A DNA stretch of 64,000 bases from contig CAVSZG010000006.1 in assembly GCA_963732405.1 (NCBI GenBank), forward strand, positions 310,001 to 374,000, read 5' to 3'. Positions 17,473 to 26,655 of the stretch are shown here, one piece after another. Position numbers and translations under genes: made by a program. Below the pieces are notes generated by a model. The model saw only the letters and a list, made by a program, of their open reading frames with translations. It was not told where the DNA came from and made no database searches. This stretch comes from JAUIAI01 sp963732405 (GTDB lineage Bacteria; Pseudomonadota; Gammaproteobacteria; Burkholderiales; Burkholderiaceae_E). The stretch's first letter is position 1. The number at the start of each line of letters is the position of its first letter.

Positions 17473-17494
17473 CTTGACATGTTTATGTGTCAAG
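17473..17494. promoter_or_regulatory. Inverted-orientation palindrome upstream of bchG
   Basis: A perfect palindrome with arms CTTGACA and TGTCAAG around an 8-nt AT-rich centre lies 15 nt before the bchG ATG. Half-site order (TGACA then TGTCA) is the reverse of the other PpsR-like boxes. It may be a PpsR variant site, or a -35-like TTGACA fused to an operator. Confidence 0.45.
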
Positions 17495-17508
17495 AATAGA
17501 TTGCACTC

Positions 17509-18426
17509 ATGAATCGGCCCAGCATGACATTGGAGACGTCCGCCTACCCCTCACCCGGGGTGGTGCTGGAATTCCTCAAACCGGTCACCTGGTTTCCCCC
17601 GATGTGGGCCTATCTATGCGGCGTGGTCAGCGCCGGGGTGGCGCTGAGCGGCCAGTGGCCCATGGTGTTGCTGGGTATCGTGCTGGCCGGTCCGCTCATC
17701 TGCGCCTGCAGCCAGGCAGTCAACGACTGGTATGACCGGCATGTCGATGCCATCAACCAGCCTGAACGACCCATCCCATCCGGACGACTGCCCGGCCGTT
17801 GGGGCTGGTATCTGGCCTTGCTCTGGACCGGTCTGTCCGCTGCCACGGCATGGTTGCTGGGTCCGGCCGGATTCATCGCCGGACTCATCGGCCTGGCCAT
17901 CGCGTGGGCTTACAGCGCACCGCCACTGCGCCTCAAGGCGAATGGCTGGCTGGGCAATGGCGCGGTGGGGCTGTGCTACGAAGGGCTGCCCTGGGTGACG
18001 GCGGCCATCGTCATGCAAGGCGGTGGGTTGCCGGCATGGCCAGTGTTCCTGATGGCTCTGCTCTACAGCATCGGTGCCCACGGCATCATGACGCTCAACG
18101 ATTTTAAGTCGATCAAGGGCGATTCGCAGATGGGCATTGCCTCGGTTCCGGTGCAACTGGGCGTTGCCGGAGCGGCGGCGGCGGCCTGCTGGTTCATGGC
18201 GGTGCCGCAGGTGGTCGTGGTGGCCTTCCTGCTGGTGGTCGGACAGCCCGGGATCGCCGCGCTGGTCGCGGCATTGCTGGCCGGCCAACTCGTGTTGATG
18301 AAGTGGTTTCGTCAGGATCCGGTCGAGCGCGCGACCCGGTTCAGCGCCGCGGGCGTGCTGCTCTACGTGTTGGGCATGCTGGCCAGTGCGTTTGCGCTGC
18401 GTGCAATGGCCCTCGGACAAGGGTGA
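17509..18426 (+). CDS. bchG: Bacteriochlorophyll a synthase
   Basis: BchG is an integral-membrane UbiA-type prenyltransferase that attaches the geranylgeranyl or phytyl tail to bacteriochlorophyllide. The 305-residue product has about eight hydrophobic helices and the aspartate-rich substrate motif NDWYDRHVDAINQPERPIPS (about residues 74-93). The second motif appears as HGIMTLNDFKSIKGDSQMG. It begins the plus-strand run bchG-(pucC-like)-bchP, a conserved trio. ATG 17509 follows a palindrome and is 65 nt after ppsR. Confidence 0.96.
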   Translation: MNRPSMTLETSAYPSPGVVLEFLKPVTWFPPMWAYLCGVVSAGVALSGQWPMVLLGIVLAGPLICACSQAVNDWYDRHVDAINQPERPIPSGRLPGRWGWYLALLWTGLSAATAWLLGPAGFIAGLIGLAIAWAYSAPPLRLKANGWLGNGAVGLCYEGLPWVTAAIVMQGGGLPAWPVFLMALLYSIGAHGIMTLNDFKSIKGDSQMGIASVPVQLGVAGAAAAACWFMAVPQVVVVAFLLVVGQPGIAALVAALLAGQLVLMKWFRQDPVERATRFSAAGVLLYVLGMLASAFALRAMALGQG

Positions 18427-18431
18427 CCATC

Positions 18432-19865
18432 ATGTCGAGCCAAAGCACGTCGTCGACCTCGTCATCGGTGGGTACCATGCGCGGGGCCGGATTCGGTTGG
18501 CTGGATATCTTGCGCATCGGTCTGGTGCAGGCGGCTCTGGGTGCGATCGTGGTGCTGACCACCTCGACCATGAACCGCATCATGGTCGTCGAACTCGCGA
18601 TCCCCGCCGCCGTGCCCGGTGCGCTGGTCGCCTTGCACTATGTGATCCAGACCTTGCGACCGCGGCTCGGTCATGGCTCCGATGTGTCCGGCCGACGCAC
18701 GCCCTGGATCATTGGCGGCATGATGGTCTTGGCCCTGGGCGCCGTGCTGGCGTCGATCGGCATCGCGGTGGCTGCTGCCTCGATGGCCGGCGCGATGATC
18801 ATTTCCGTGCTCGGCTTCGTGCTGATCGGCCTGGGTGTCGGTGCCTCGGGCACCGCCTTGCTCACCTTGCTGGCCAAAGGGACGGTTGAAACGCGGCGCG
18901 CACCGGCGGCAACCATCGTCTGGGTGATGATGATCGTCGGGTTCATCCTGACCACTGCGGTGGTCGGGCAGTTGCTCGATCCCTGGTCGCCCGGGCGGCT
19001 CATCGAACTGACCGCAGCGGTCGGTGCGAGCAGCGTCGTCGTCACGCTCCTGGCCACCTGGGGATTGGAGCGACGCGCCGGACTGCCATCGGTGCGGCAG
19101 GTTGCGCCCGCCGGTGAATCTGCCGGTTCGGGTTTTCGCACGGCGCTCAGGGAAGTATGGGCCGAGCCGCTGGCCCGCCGTTTCGGCTTCTTCGTATTCG
19201 TGTCAATGCTGGCCTATAGCGCACAAGACCTGATCCTGGAGCCATTCGCCGGATCGGTGTTTGGCATGACACCGGGTCAATCGACGGCCTTGTCATCGGT
19301 TCAACACGGCGGCGTGCTGGTGGGCATGGTGCTGGTGGCCGTGCTCGGCGCACGAGGCGCAACGCGGCGATTCGGGTCACTCTGGGCCTGGGCGTGGTTC
19401 GGTTGCATTGCCTCGGCAATTGCCTTGCTCGGACTGATGGTGGGGGCGCTGGTCGGTCAGTCCTGGCCGCTGCAAGCCAATGTGTTTGCGCTGGGTCTGG
19501 CCAATGGCGCCTATGCGGTCGCAGCGATCGGCTCGATGATGAATCTGGTCGACAAGGGCAACAAGGCCCGCGAGGGCCTGCGAATGGGCATGTGGGGCGC
19601 CGCTCAGGCGCTGGCCTTCGGACTGGGTGGTTTCCTCGGGGCATTCGCCAGCGACATTGCGCGCTGGTGGTTCGATTCGCCAGCGCTGGGCTATGGTCTG
19701 GTGTTCGTGACGGAAGCGGTGTTGTTCATCGTTGCCAGCGTGATGGCACGTCGGCTGGCCGGCCAGTTCGCCAGCGAGGCGCAGCGCCTGGGCGAGCGTC
19801 CCCAGACGGCACCCCAGTCCGCCCCGATCCGGCCGGCGCTGGGTCTGCAGTCGGAGGGTGTCTGA
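18432..19865 (+). CDS. PucC/LhaA-family membrane protein (bch2/ORF428 type)
   Basis: A 477-residue major-facilitator-type protein of the PucC/BCD family, commonly found between bchG and bchP in purple bacteria and thought to move bacteriochlorophyll or assist antenna assembly. It has about 12 hydrophobic helices. Family marks include TSTMNRIMVVELAIPAAVPG, RLGHGSDVSGRRTPWIIGGM and SAQDLILEPFAGSVFG; these parallel the equivalent blocks of lhaA at 4395-5858. ATG 18432 is 5 nt after bchG, and the stop overlaps the bchP start (TGATG). Confidence 0.92.
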   Translation: MSSQSTSSTSSSVGTMRGAGFGWLDILRIGLVQAALGAIVVLTTSTMNRIMVVELAIPAAVPGALVALHYVIQTLRPRLGHGSDVSGRRTPWIIGGMMVLALGAVLASIGIAVAAASMAGAMIISVLGFVLIGLGVGASGTALLTLLAKGTVETRRAPAATIVWVMMIVGFILTTAVVGQLLDPWSPGRLIELTAAVGASSVVVTLLATWGLERRAGLPSVRQVAPAGESAGSGFRTALREVWAEPLARRFGFFVFVSMLAYSAQDLILEPFAGSVFGMTPGQSTALSSVQHGGVLVGMVLVAVLGARGATRRFGSLWAWAWFGCIASAIALLGLMVGALVGQSWPLQANVFALGLANGAYAVAAIGSMMNLVDKGNKAREGLRMGMWGAAQALAFGLGGFLGAFASDIARWWFDSPALGYGLVFVTEAVLFIVASVMARRLAGQFASEAQRLGERPQTAPQSAPIRPALGLQSEGV

Positions 19866-21058
19866 TGAACGGGCATTGTCTTGATGTGGTCGTGATCGGC
19901 GGGGGCCCGGCCGGCACAACCGCGGCGAGCGATCTGGCCCGCAGCGGTCTGAAGGTCGCCCTGGTCGATCGCCAGGGCCGGATCAAACCCTGTGGTGGCG
20001 CGATACCGCCCAAGGCGGTGCGCGACTTCGGCATTCCGGACAGCCAGATCGTGGCGCGGATCCGCAGTGCGAGGATGATCGCACCCTCGTCGCGCTCGGT
20101 CGACATGCCGATCGACAACGGTTATGTGGGCATGGTCGATCGGGAGTCATTCGATGAATGGTTGCGGACCAGGGCCTGTGAGCAAGGCGCCCAGCGGATC
20201 AACGGCGAGTATCGCGGACTGACGCGCGACAGTGATGGCAGCCTGCGGGTGCAACTCGACTGTGCGGGTCCTGATCGTGTCGTGCGACGCCGTGTGCTGT
20301 CTACCCGGCTGGTGATTGGCGCGGACGGCGCGCGCTCGATGCTGGCGCGCGAGTGTGATCACGGCGCTGATCCGATCCGATATGTGTCGGCGTATCACGA
20401 GATCATCCGCGCGCCGCAGCAGCTTGCAGACTATGATGCGACCCGTTGTGACGTCGTCTACGACGGGCAGTTGTCGAGCGACTTCTATGGCTGGGTGTTT
20501 CCTCACGGCGATACCGTCAGCGTGGGCGTGGGCACCGAGCAGCGCGGTGCGTCCATGCGCCGGGCCGTAGCGCAACTGCGCGAACGAAGCGGACTGGCGG
20601 ACTGTGCCACGATCCGCCGCGAAGGGGCGCCCATCCCGTTGGCACCACGTCGACGCTGGGACAATGGCCGTGATGTGCTGCTGGCCGGCGACGCTGCCGG
20701 TGTCGTGGCACCCGCATCGGGCGAGGGCATCTACTACGCCATGCTTGGCGGTCAAATCGCCGCGCAGGCAGCGCAACGATTCATCGCGACCGGTGACCCG
20801 GCGCAACTGCGCACCGCACGACGCCGGTTCATGAAGCTGCACGGTCAGGTATTCACTGCGCTGGGCATGATGCAGTGGTTCTGGTATTCAAACGATAGGC
20901 GCCGCGAGCGGTTTGTCCGAATCTGTGCCGATCGTGATCTTCAGGGGCTCATCTGGGACGCCTACATGAACAAGGCCCTGGTGCGCGGTCGGCCATTGGT
21001 TCACGCGCGCATCTTCTTCAAGAACATCGCGCACCTGTCGGGCCTGGTCCCGGCGTGA
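19865..21058 (+). CDS. bchP: Geranylgeranyl diphosphate/bacteriochlorophyll reductase
   Basis: BchP saturates the geranylgeranyl tail to phytyl using reduced flavin. The 397-residue product has the FAD-binding dinucleotide fold VVVIGGGPAGTTAASDLARS at its N-terminus, then CGGAIPPKAV and the GDTVSVGVGT block. The second FAD motif is LLAGDAAGVVAPASGEGIYYA. The ATG at 19865 shares one base with the preceding stop. It completes the bchG-orf-bchP trio. Confidence 0.96.
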   Translation: MNGHCLDVVVIGGGPAGTTAASDLARSGLKVALVDRQGRIKPCGGAIPPKAVRDFGIPDSQIVARIRSARMIAPSSRSVDMPIDNGYVGMVDRESFDEWLRTRACEQGAQRINGEYRGLTRDSDGSLRVQLDCAGPDRVVRRRVLSTRLVIGADGARSMLARECDHGADPIRYVSAYHEIIRAPQQLADYDATRCDVVYDGQLSSDFYGWVFPHGDTVSVGVGTEQRGASMRRAVAQLRERSGLADCATIRREGAPIPLAPRRRWDNGRDVLLAGDAAGVVAPASGEGIYYAMLGGQIAAQAAQRFIATGDPAQLRTARRRFMKLHGQVFTALGMMQWFWYSNDRRRERFVRICADRDLQGLIWDAYMNKALVRGRPLVHARIFFKNIAHLSGLVPA

Positions 21059-21077
21059 TGATACGAGGCGATGCATC

Positions 21078-21557
21078 TTGCCATGGTCACTGATCGTCAG
21101 CGCAGCCTGCGTGATCTTCGTCGCGGTGGTCGGCGCGCGGCTCACGGTGCTGGGCCCGTGGTATGCAGGGCTTCGCAAGCCCGCGTGGAAACCGCCCGAC
21201 GCCGCCTTCGGTGCCATCTGGACCGTCGTATTCATCCTGCTCGTGACGGCGTTCACGCTGGCCTGGGAGCGCAGCGACGATCCGTCGGTGCGCCTGGGCA
21301 TTGCCTTGACGTTCGCCATCAACTGTTTGCTCAATATCGGCTGGAACATTCTGTTTTTCCGGATGCGACGCCCGGATCTGGCGCTGATCGAGGTAGTGAT
21401 CTTCTGGTTCTCGATCGTCGCGATGATGTGGGCTTTCGGGCAATCCGGGCTGCTGCCGGCACTGCTGTTGATCCCGTATCTGGCCTGGGTGACGGCCGCG
21501 TCCTTTCTGAACCGGGCGATCGTGGTGATGAATCCACGCTCGGACGTCTCGGCCTGA
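21078..21557 (+). CDS. tspO: TspO/MBR family tryptophan-rich sensory protein
   Basis: TspO (CrtK) is a five-helix outer-membrane porphyrin-binding protein that tunes photosynthesis gene expression in Rhodobacter. The 159-residue product has five hydrophobic segments and the family signatures WYAGLRKPAWKPPDAAFG, IWTVVFILL, INCLLNIGWNILFF and LAWVTAASFLNRAIVVMN. The likely start is TTG at 21078, with GAGG about 9 nt upstream; no in-frame ATG lies close by. It is in the bchP-to-dxs run. Confidence 0.92.
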   Translation: MPWSLIVSAACVIFVAVVGARLTVLGPWYAGLRKPAWKPPDAAFGAIWTVVFILLVTAFTLAWERSDDPSVRLGIALTFAINCLLNIGWNILFFRMRRPDLALIEVVIFWFSIVAMMWAFGQSGLLPALLLIPYLAWVTAASFLNRAIVVMNPRSDVSA

Positions 21558-21561
21558 GATC

Positions 21562-21837
21562 ATGATCACGGCTGCCCACGGCATCCTGCTGGTCGAGATC
21601 ATCGTCGGTCTGGTTCTTCTCGAGGCGGTCGCGCTCTGGATATGGTTCGGGCGACGTGGCCAGGCGGGGCTGAGGTCCGGCGCTATGGCCAGTCTGGCCG
21701 CCGGCGCTGCCTTGATGCTCGCCTTGCGGTCGGCCTTGTCTGGCCAGAACTTCCTCTGGGTCGCGTTTTTCCTGTCGGTCAGCGGGCTTGCCCACCTGGT
21801 CGACGTCCGTGCGCGTTGGCAGGAGAGCAGCCGATGA
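21562..21837 (+). CDS. Small hydrophobic protein, unknown function
   Basis: A 91-residue protein with three predicted transmembrane segments (about residues 7-27, 39-56 and 62-80) and a basic C-terminus VRARWQESSR. I do not recognise a family. It is likely real: it starts 4 nt after tspO, ends with ATGA overlapping dxs, and keeps the local GC-rich codon use. The context suggests a membrane role linked to pigment or isoprenoid supply, but that is only a guess. Confidence 0.65.
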   Translation: MITAAHGILLVEIIVGLVLLEAVALWIWFGRRGQAGLRSGAMASLAAGAALMLALRSALSGQNFLWVAFFLSVSGLAHLVDVRARWQESSR

Positions 21838-23735
21838 AAATAGACCATGCTGTCGCCAATCCGGTGCCGCTCCTGGTGACTGCCGATCAGGCGGTCGGCG
21901 GTCGGTCTGGTTCGCTGCTCGGCCGCATTCACAATCCGGGCGATCTGCACCGGCTGCAGCCCGCGCAACTGCCGGCACTGTGCCAGGAGATCCGCGCGTA
22001 TCTGCTGAACAGCGTGGCCCGTTCCGGCGGGCATTTCGCCTCCAGTCTGGGTGTCGTGGAATTGTCGGTTGCCCTGCATCATGTGTTCGACACCGGGCGC
22101 GATCGGATCGTCTGGGATGTCGGTCATCAGGCCTACGTGCACAAAATGCTCACGGGGCGACGGTCAAGCCTGGGTTCGATTCGCAAACCGGGCGGCATTG
22201 CCGGTTTTCCGAGTCGCGCCGAGAGCGCGCACGATGCCTTCGGCACGGCGCATTCGAGCACGTCGATCAGCGCGATCCTGGGCCTCGCGGTCGCCGCGAA
22301 GATCGAATCCATCGCCCGCCATCATGTGGCGGTGATCGGTGACGGGGCTCTGACGGCCGGCATGGCCTACGAAGCGCTTTGCCAGGCGATCGATGCCGGT
22401 GTCGACGCGATCATCGTGGTCAACGATAACCAGATGTCGATCTCTGGCAATGTGGGTGCTCTGCCGCGCCACCTGCAGGCCTTGGTCGAGCGGCGCGGCG
22501 GCGCCGGGTCCAATCTGTTCGACGCCCTCGGGCTACCGTATACCGGACCGGTGAATGGGCATGACGTCGGATTGCTGATCGATCGTCTCACGGCACTGCG
22601 TGAGGCAGGGGGCGTGCAGATTCTGCATATCCGGACCCGCAAGGGTCAGGGCTATTCATTGGCCGAGCAGGATCCGATCGCCTATCACGGACCATCACCC
22701 TTCGATCCGGTTCAGGGGCTCGTGCGCAGCCAGCGCCATGCTCCCCCCACCTTTTCGCAGATTTTCGGCGCCTGGGCCTGCGAACGGGCCCGGCATGATG
22801 CCGGCCTCGTGGTGATCACGCCGGCAATGGCTGAAGGCTCGGGCCTGGTGGGTTTCGCCAATGAACATCCCAATCGCTTTTTCGACGTGGGCATTGCCGA
22901 ACAACATGCGCTGACCTTTGCCGCGGGCATGGCTTGTGACGGGGTGCGTCCCGTGGTGGCCATCTATTCGACCTTTCTGCAGCGCGCCTATGATCAGCTG
23001 ATTCACGACATCGCTCTGCAGAATCTGCCCGTGATGCTGGCCATCGACCGGGCCGGGCTGGTGGGGGCCGACGGGCCGACCCACGCCGGTAGTTTCGACC
23101 TGGCCTTTTTGCGCACGGTGCCCAATCTGGTCATCATGACGCCGTCCGACGAGACCGAATGCCGGATGATGCTGGATCTGGGCATGACCTTGCCCGGGCC
23201 CAGCGCGGTTCGTTATCCGCGTGGTGGCGGGCCGGGCAATCTGCCGGTGGGCGAGGCGCTGCCGCGGCTTGAAACCGGTCAGGCCCGATACCGTCGGCGC
23301 GGCCAATCGGTCGCGATCCTGGCCTTTGGTACGATGCTCGCCGAGGCGCAGGCGGCCGGTGAGCATCTGGATGCCACGGTGGTCGACATGCGCTTCGTCA
23401 AACCCCTTGATCGGGCAATGCTGGTCGAGGTCTGCTCGGATCACGAGCTGATCGTGACAGTCGAGGAAGGGTCTCTGATGGGCGGTGCCGGTTCGGCGGT
23501 CCAGGAAGAGCTAGGCGAATTGCTCAATGCGGGAGACATCAACTGCGCGCCACCGGTTCTGCGTCTGGGCTTGCCCGATCGCTTTCTAGCCCATGGCGAC
23601 AGCGGCGAGATGCTCGCCCGATGCGGGCTCGACGCAGCCGGCATTACCGCCGCGGTTGGCCGTCGCCTGCTGGCGGGCCGTGGCCTGCGCCGTCCTCATC
23701 CGGTTGCCTTGCCCCGCGAGTTTCACTGCCTCTGA
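21834..23735 (+). CDS. dxs: 1-deoxy-D-xylulose-5-phosphate synthase
   Basis: Dxs condenses pyruvate and glyceraldehyde 3-phosphate with thiamine diphosphate in the first committed step of the MEP isoprenoid pathway, supplying carotenoid and phytyl precursors. The 633-residue product has IVWDVGHQAYVHKMLTGR and the TPP motif GDGALTAGMAYEAL...NDNQMSIS. The transketolase pyrimidine domain has DVGIAEQHALTFAAGMA and RAGLVGADGPTHAG. ATG 21834 has GGAGAG upstream and overlaps the preceding stop. A dxs copy inside the PGC is common in purple bacteria. Confidence 0.96.
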   Translation: MKIDHAVANPVPLLVTADQAVGGRSGSLLGRIHNPGDLHRLQPAQLPALCQEIRAYLLNSVARSGGHFASSLGVVELSVALHHVFDTGRDRIVWDVGHQAYVHKMLTGRRSSLGSIRKPGGIAGFPSRAESAHDAFGTAHSSTSISAILGLAVAAKIESIARHHVAVIGDGALTAGMAYEALCQAIDAGVDAIIVVNDNQMSISGNVGALPRHLQALVERRGGAGSNLFDALGLPYTGPVNGHDVGLLIDRLTALREAGGVQILHIRTRKGQGYSLAEQDPIAYHGPSPFDPVQGLVRSQRHAPPTFSQIFGAWACERARHDAGLVVITPAMAEGSGLVGFANEHPNRFFDVGIAEQHALTFAAGMACDGVRPVVAIYSTFLQRAYDQLIHDIALQNLPVMLAIDRAGLVGADGPTHAGSFDLAFLRTVPNLVIMTPSDETECRMMLDLGMTLPGPSAVRYPRGGGPGNLPVGEALPRLETGQARYRRRGQSVAILAFGTMLAEAQAAGEHLDATVVDMRFVKPLDRAMLVEVCSDHELIVTVEEGSLMGGAGSAVQEELGELLNAGDINCAPPVLRLGLPDRFLAHGDSGEMLARCGLDAAGITAAVGRRLLAGRGLRRPHPVALPREFHCL

Positions 23736-23793
23736 CGCGGGAGGCTCCGCCAGACATGCCGCTTCGCGGCGGCCGCACCGAGCGATCCGGGTA

Positions 23794-24471
23794 ATGGCAT
23801 CGGTGATCGACGATCTGGGCACCCGCTTGCGTCGGGCCACCTGGCCATCGCATCAGGCGGTGGAAAAAACCGGCGTGATTCGCGCCATGATCCGCGGCGA
23901 ACTATCCCGACCCGCCTATTGTCTGTTCCTGCGCAATCTGCAGGTCATCTATGAATCACTCGAGTCCGCACTGATAGGCGCCGGAACCGATCCACGGATC
24001 GGTCCACTCATCCTGCCCGGGATGTTCCGCTCTGAGGCTTTGACCGCAGACCTGCAGAGTCTGCACGGCGCGGCCTGGGCGCAGGACCTGCCCCTGGCCG
24101 ACACCGCTGTGCGCTATGCCGAGCGCCTGGATCGATTCGCACGAGAAGATCCGGTCCCGCTCATTGCTCACGCCTATGTGCGCTACATGGGTGATCTGAG
24201 TGGTGGCCAGGCGTTGAGCCGGTCAATCGCCCGCAGTCTGTCCCTGGGCGGTTCGACGGGCGTGGCTTTCTATGACTTTGGTGGACCTGATCAGGTGCTG
24301 GCGCTCAAGGAGGCGTTTCGCGGCGCATTGAATGGCCTTGAGCTGAGCGTGAAGGAGCAGGATGTCGTGATCGATGAATCGATTTGGGCGTTCGAGTTGC
24401 ATCGAAGCATGGCCGAGGAACTGGCCGGCGGGGCTGATCAAGGCGTGGCGGTGCCGCCGTGTCGCAGGTGA
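23794..24471 (+). CDS. bphO: Heme oxygenase (biliverdin-forming)
   Basis: Heme oxygenase opens heme to biliverdin IXa, the chromophore of the neighbouring bacteriophytochrome. The 225-residue helical protein has the proximal His in ATWPSHQAVEKTG (about His20) and the distal-helix signature AYVRYMGDLSGGQAL. ATG 23794 lies 58 nt after dxs, so it may be co-transcribed with dxs. Its TGA abuts the TGA of the convergent bacteriophytochrome gene to form TGATCA with no gap. The assigned symbol follows context. Confidence 0.9.
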   Translation: MASVIDDLGTRLRRATWPSHQAVEKTGVIRAMIRGELSRPAYCLFLRNLQVIYESLESALIGAGTDPRIGPLILPGMFRSEALTADLQSLHGAAWAQDLPLADTAVRYAERLDRFAREDPVPLIAHAYVRYMGDLSGGQALSRSIARSLSLGGSTGVAFYDFGGPDQVLALKEAFRGALNGLELSVKEQDVVIDESIWAFELHRSMAEELAGGADQGVAVPPCRR

Positions 24472-26655
24472 TCAGCGGGCCCTGGAGAATGCGTTGCTGA
24501 TCCATTCCTGGATCCGGGTGGCCCGCTGGGTCGATTGTTCAACCTCTTCGAATCCGGGCGCGATCGCCCAACCCGGACCACCATCGGCAATATCCATGGC
24601 CGCCAGGCTGGCGTTGGTCACGATTGCACTGGTCAAACGACGCGAGATGGTCGAATCACTCGGCGCGAGCCCCGAACTCTGGGGCACGGCTTCGGTCAGG
24701 GCCTGTTCCAGGTGCTCACGTGCGCGCGCCGCACGCTTGTTGTCGGTCAGGTCGATCATCGAGATCACGAAGCCCAGGGTCGAGCCCCGCGGGCCCGGCA
24801 CGACATCGGCGCGTACCTGCAGTGGCGCCACCTCGCCGCCATCGCGCCGGTACTCAAGTTCGCCGCGCCAGGGGTTGCCGCTCTCGATCAGCGTGCGCAG
24901 CATGCGTCCGGCCGCCTCGCTGTCGGCGAAGTGGCCCGCAAAATCGTCCAGCGTCGACATCGGCTGCTCCGATGCACCGCCCAGTTGCAGGCAGGCGTTG
25001 TTGCAGAACAGCACCGAGCCGTCATTGCGCAACACGACGACCGGCTCGCGCGAGGTGTCGACCGCCGTTCTGACCTGCGCGAGCTGATGATGAGCGATCA
25101 GCATCTGCACGGCATGCACCTGCGCGACGATATCAATCAGGGCGTCGCTGATGGCGCTGGCCATCGAGATCTCGGCACCGGACCAGGGCAGGGCGGTGCC
25201 GCGCACGATCTCGGACCAGGCGGCGAACGAACGGCGCGGCGACAATTCGAGTGGATCATCATTGATCATCGGTTTGTGCGGATCGCCTGCCCAGGTAACG
25301 GTCTGCAATTGCTCCTTGCGGAACCAGATCAGATATTCCGGTCGTTTGGTCGACAGCCGGGTGGCCAGCACGCCGCTGGCCAGGGGTGTGAGTGATGCAA
25401 AGGCCGGGTTCTCGGCCGAGATCGACGCACAACTCCAGGTATTGCCGATCTGCCGTTGTTCCATCCAGTCGACCAACGCACGCAACTCAGGAGTGGACGG
25501 AACTTCGCCAGCGGTCAGGAAGCTGCCGTCATAACACAACGCCGCACCCGTGGCCTCGAGGGGTTGCAGCAGCGTGCTCGGATTCCGAAACAGGGCCAGA
25601 CGCCAGTCGCCTTCGGAGGAAGTGGCCTCGATCAGTCGTTGTTCGAGGCGCCGGACCTGGATCGCCACCCGCGCATGCGCATAATTTTCAATGGCCGCGA
25701 TGCGCGTGGAAACCGCCTCGCCGATCAGTTCGGCCGCGGCGCGGATCGGAAACGACAGATTGCGCGGGCTGTAGTGGTGTGCGGCGATCAACCCCCAGAG
25801 CACACCATTGCGCACCAGGGAGACGACCAGCGTGCCGGTCACGCCCATGTTCTTGAGATACTGCAGATGCAGCGGCGACATGCTGCGCAGATAACACATC
25901 GACATGTCCAGTTCGCCACCGGTCAGCGATGAGCGCACGGGAATTACCGGCACCGGCTCGTAATGAACGTCGACCAGCACGCGCACCCGGTTGCGGATAT
26001 AGAGTTCGCGGGCTCGCTGGGGAATGTCGGTGGCCGGATAGCGATGACCCATCAGCGAATCGAGTCTGGCCTCACGCGCCTCGCCAATGATCTGGCCGTG
26101 ACCGTCCGGGTCGAAGCGATACATCATCACCCGGTCGTAACCGGTGAGTTCACGCACCACATTCACCGCGTAACTGGACAAGACACCCAGATTGGCTGCA
26201 TGACTGAAGCGATTGATCGACTCGGTGAGCAATTCCACCAGGGTCGGTTCATCCAGGCTCGCGTAGGCGGCATTGATCTGCTGCGGCCTGACCATGAATT
26301 CGACGATCAGATCCCCGTTGATCGATCGATGCACCATGCCTTCGACCGGAATCTGGCGGCCATTACAGACCAAGTCTCCAATCAGCGGCATCGGTTCGAT
26401 CAGCGGGCCGGCACTGGCCAGCTGCGCCACGCCGCTGAGCATGGACTGGCCGAATACCGCAAGCTCCCGGCCGATGAGGTCGACCGCGGCGATGCCCAGC
26501 AAGGTCTCGACATTACGCGACACCTGGGTGATCACGAACTGAGGCTCGGCAATGACCACCAGAATGCCATGGGGCTGGATAGAGCCCGGCAAGTGGATCA
26601 GTTCCCGCTCGCAATTCGTCAGGTTGGCCTGGCCGAAGCGCGGATCGTCAGTCAC
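24472..26655 (-). CDS. bphP: Bacteriophytochrome without histidine kinase (RpBphP1-like)
   Basis: A biliverdin-binding red/far-red photoreceptor. The 727-residue product has the chromophore Cys15 in LTNCERELIHLPGSIQPHG, then PAS, GAF (YPATDIPQRARELYIRNR) and PHY domains; the PHY tongue motif is LSPRRSFAAWSEIVRG. A PAS domain follows (about residues 540-650, SREPVVVLRNDGSVLFCNNA), then a helical tail. No kinase H-box or ATP-binding domain is visible. Length and layout resemble Rhodopseudomonas RpBphP1, which sequesters a PpsR. GTG 26655 is chosen because GGAG precedes it and it overlaps the ppsR-like stop by 8 nt; an upstream ATG (26748) would overlap by 101 nt. Confidence 0.93.
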   Translation of the reverse strand: MTDDPRFGQANLTNCERELIHLPGSIQPHGILVVIAEPQFVITQVSRNVETLLGIAAVDLIGRELAVFGQSMLSGVAQLASAGPLIEPMPLIGDLVCNGRQIPVEGMVHRSINGDLIVEFMVRPQQINAAYASLDEPTLVELLTESINRFSHAANLGVLSSYAVNVVRELTGYDRVMMYRFDPDGHGQIIGEAREARLDSLMGHRYPATDIPQRARELYIRNRVRVLVDVHYEPVPVIPVRSSLTGGELDMSMCYLRSMSPLHLQYLKNMGVTGTLVVSLVRNGVLWGLIAAHHYSPRNLSFPIRAAAELIGEAVSTRIAAIENYAHARVAIQVRRLEQRLIEATSSEGDWRLALFRNPSTLLQPLEATGAALCYDGSFLTAGEVPSTPELRALVDWMEQRQIGNTWSCASISAENPAFASLTPLASGVLATRLSTKRPEYLIWFRKEQLQTVTWAGDPHKPMINDDPLELSPRRSFAAWSEIVRGTALPWSGAEISMASAISDALIDIVAQVHAVQMLIAHHQLAQVRTAVDTSREPVVVLRNDGSVLFCNNACLQLGGASEQPMSTLDDFAGHFADSEAAGRMLRTLIESGNPWRGELEYRRDGGEVAPLQVRADVVPGPRGSTLGFVISMIDLTDNKRAARAREHLEQALTEAVPQSSGLAPSDSTISRRLTSAIVTNASLAAMDIADGGPGWAIAPGFEEVEQSTQRATRIQEWISNAFSRAR

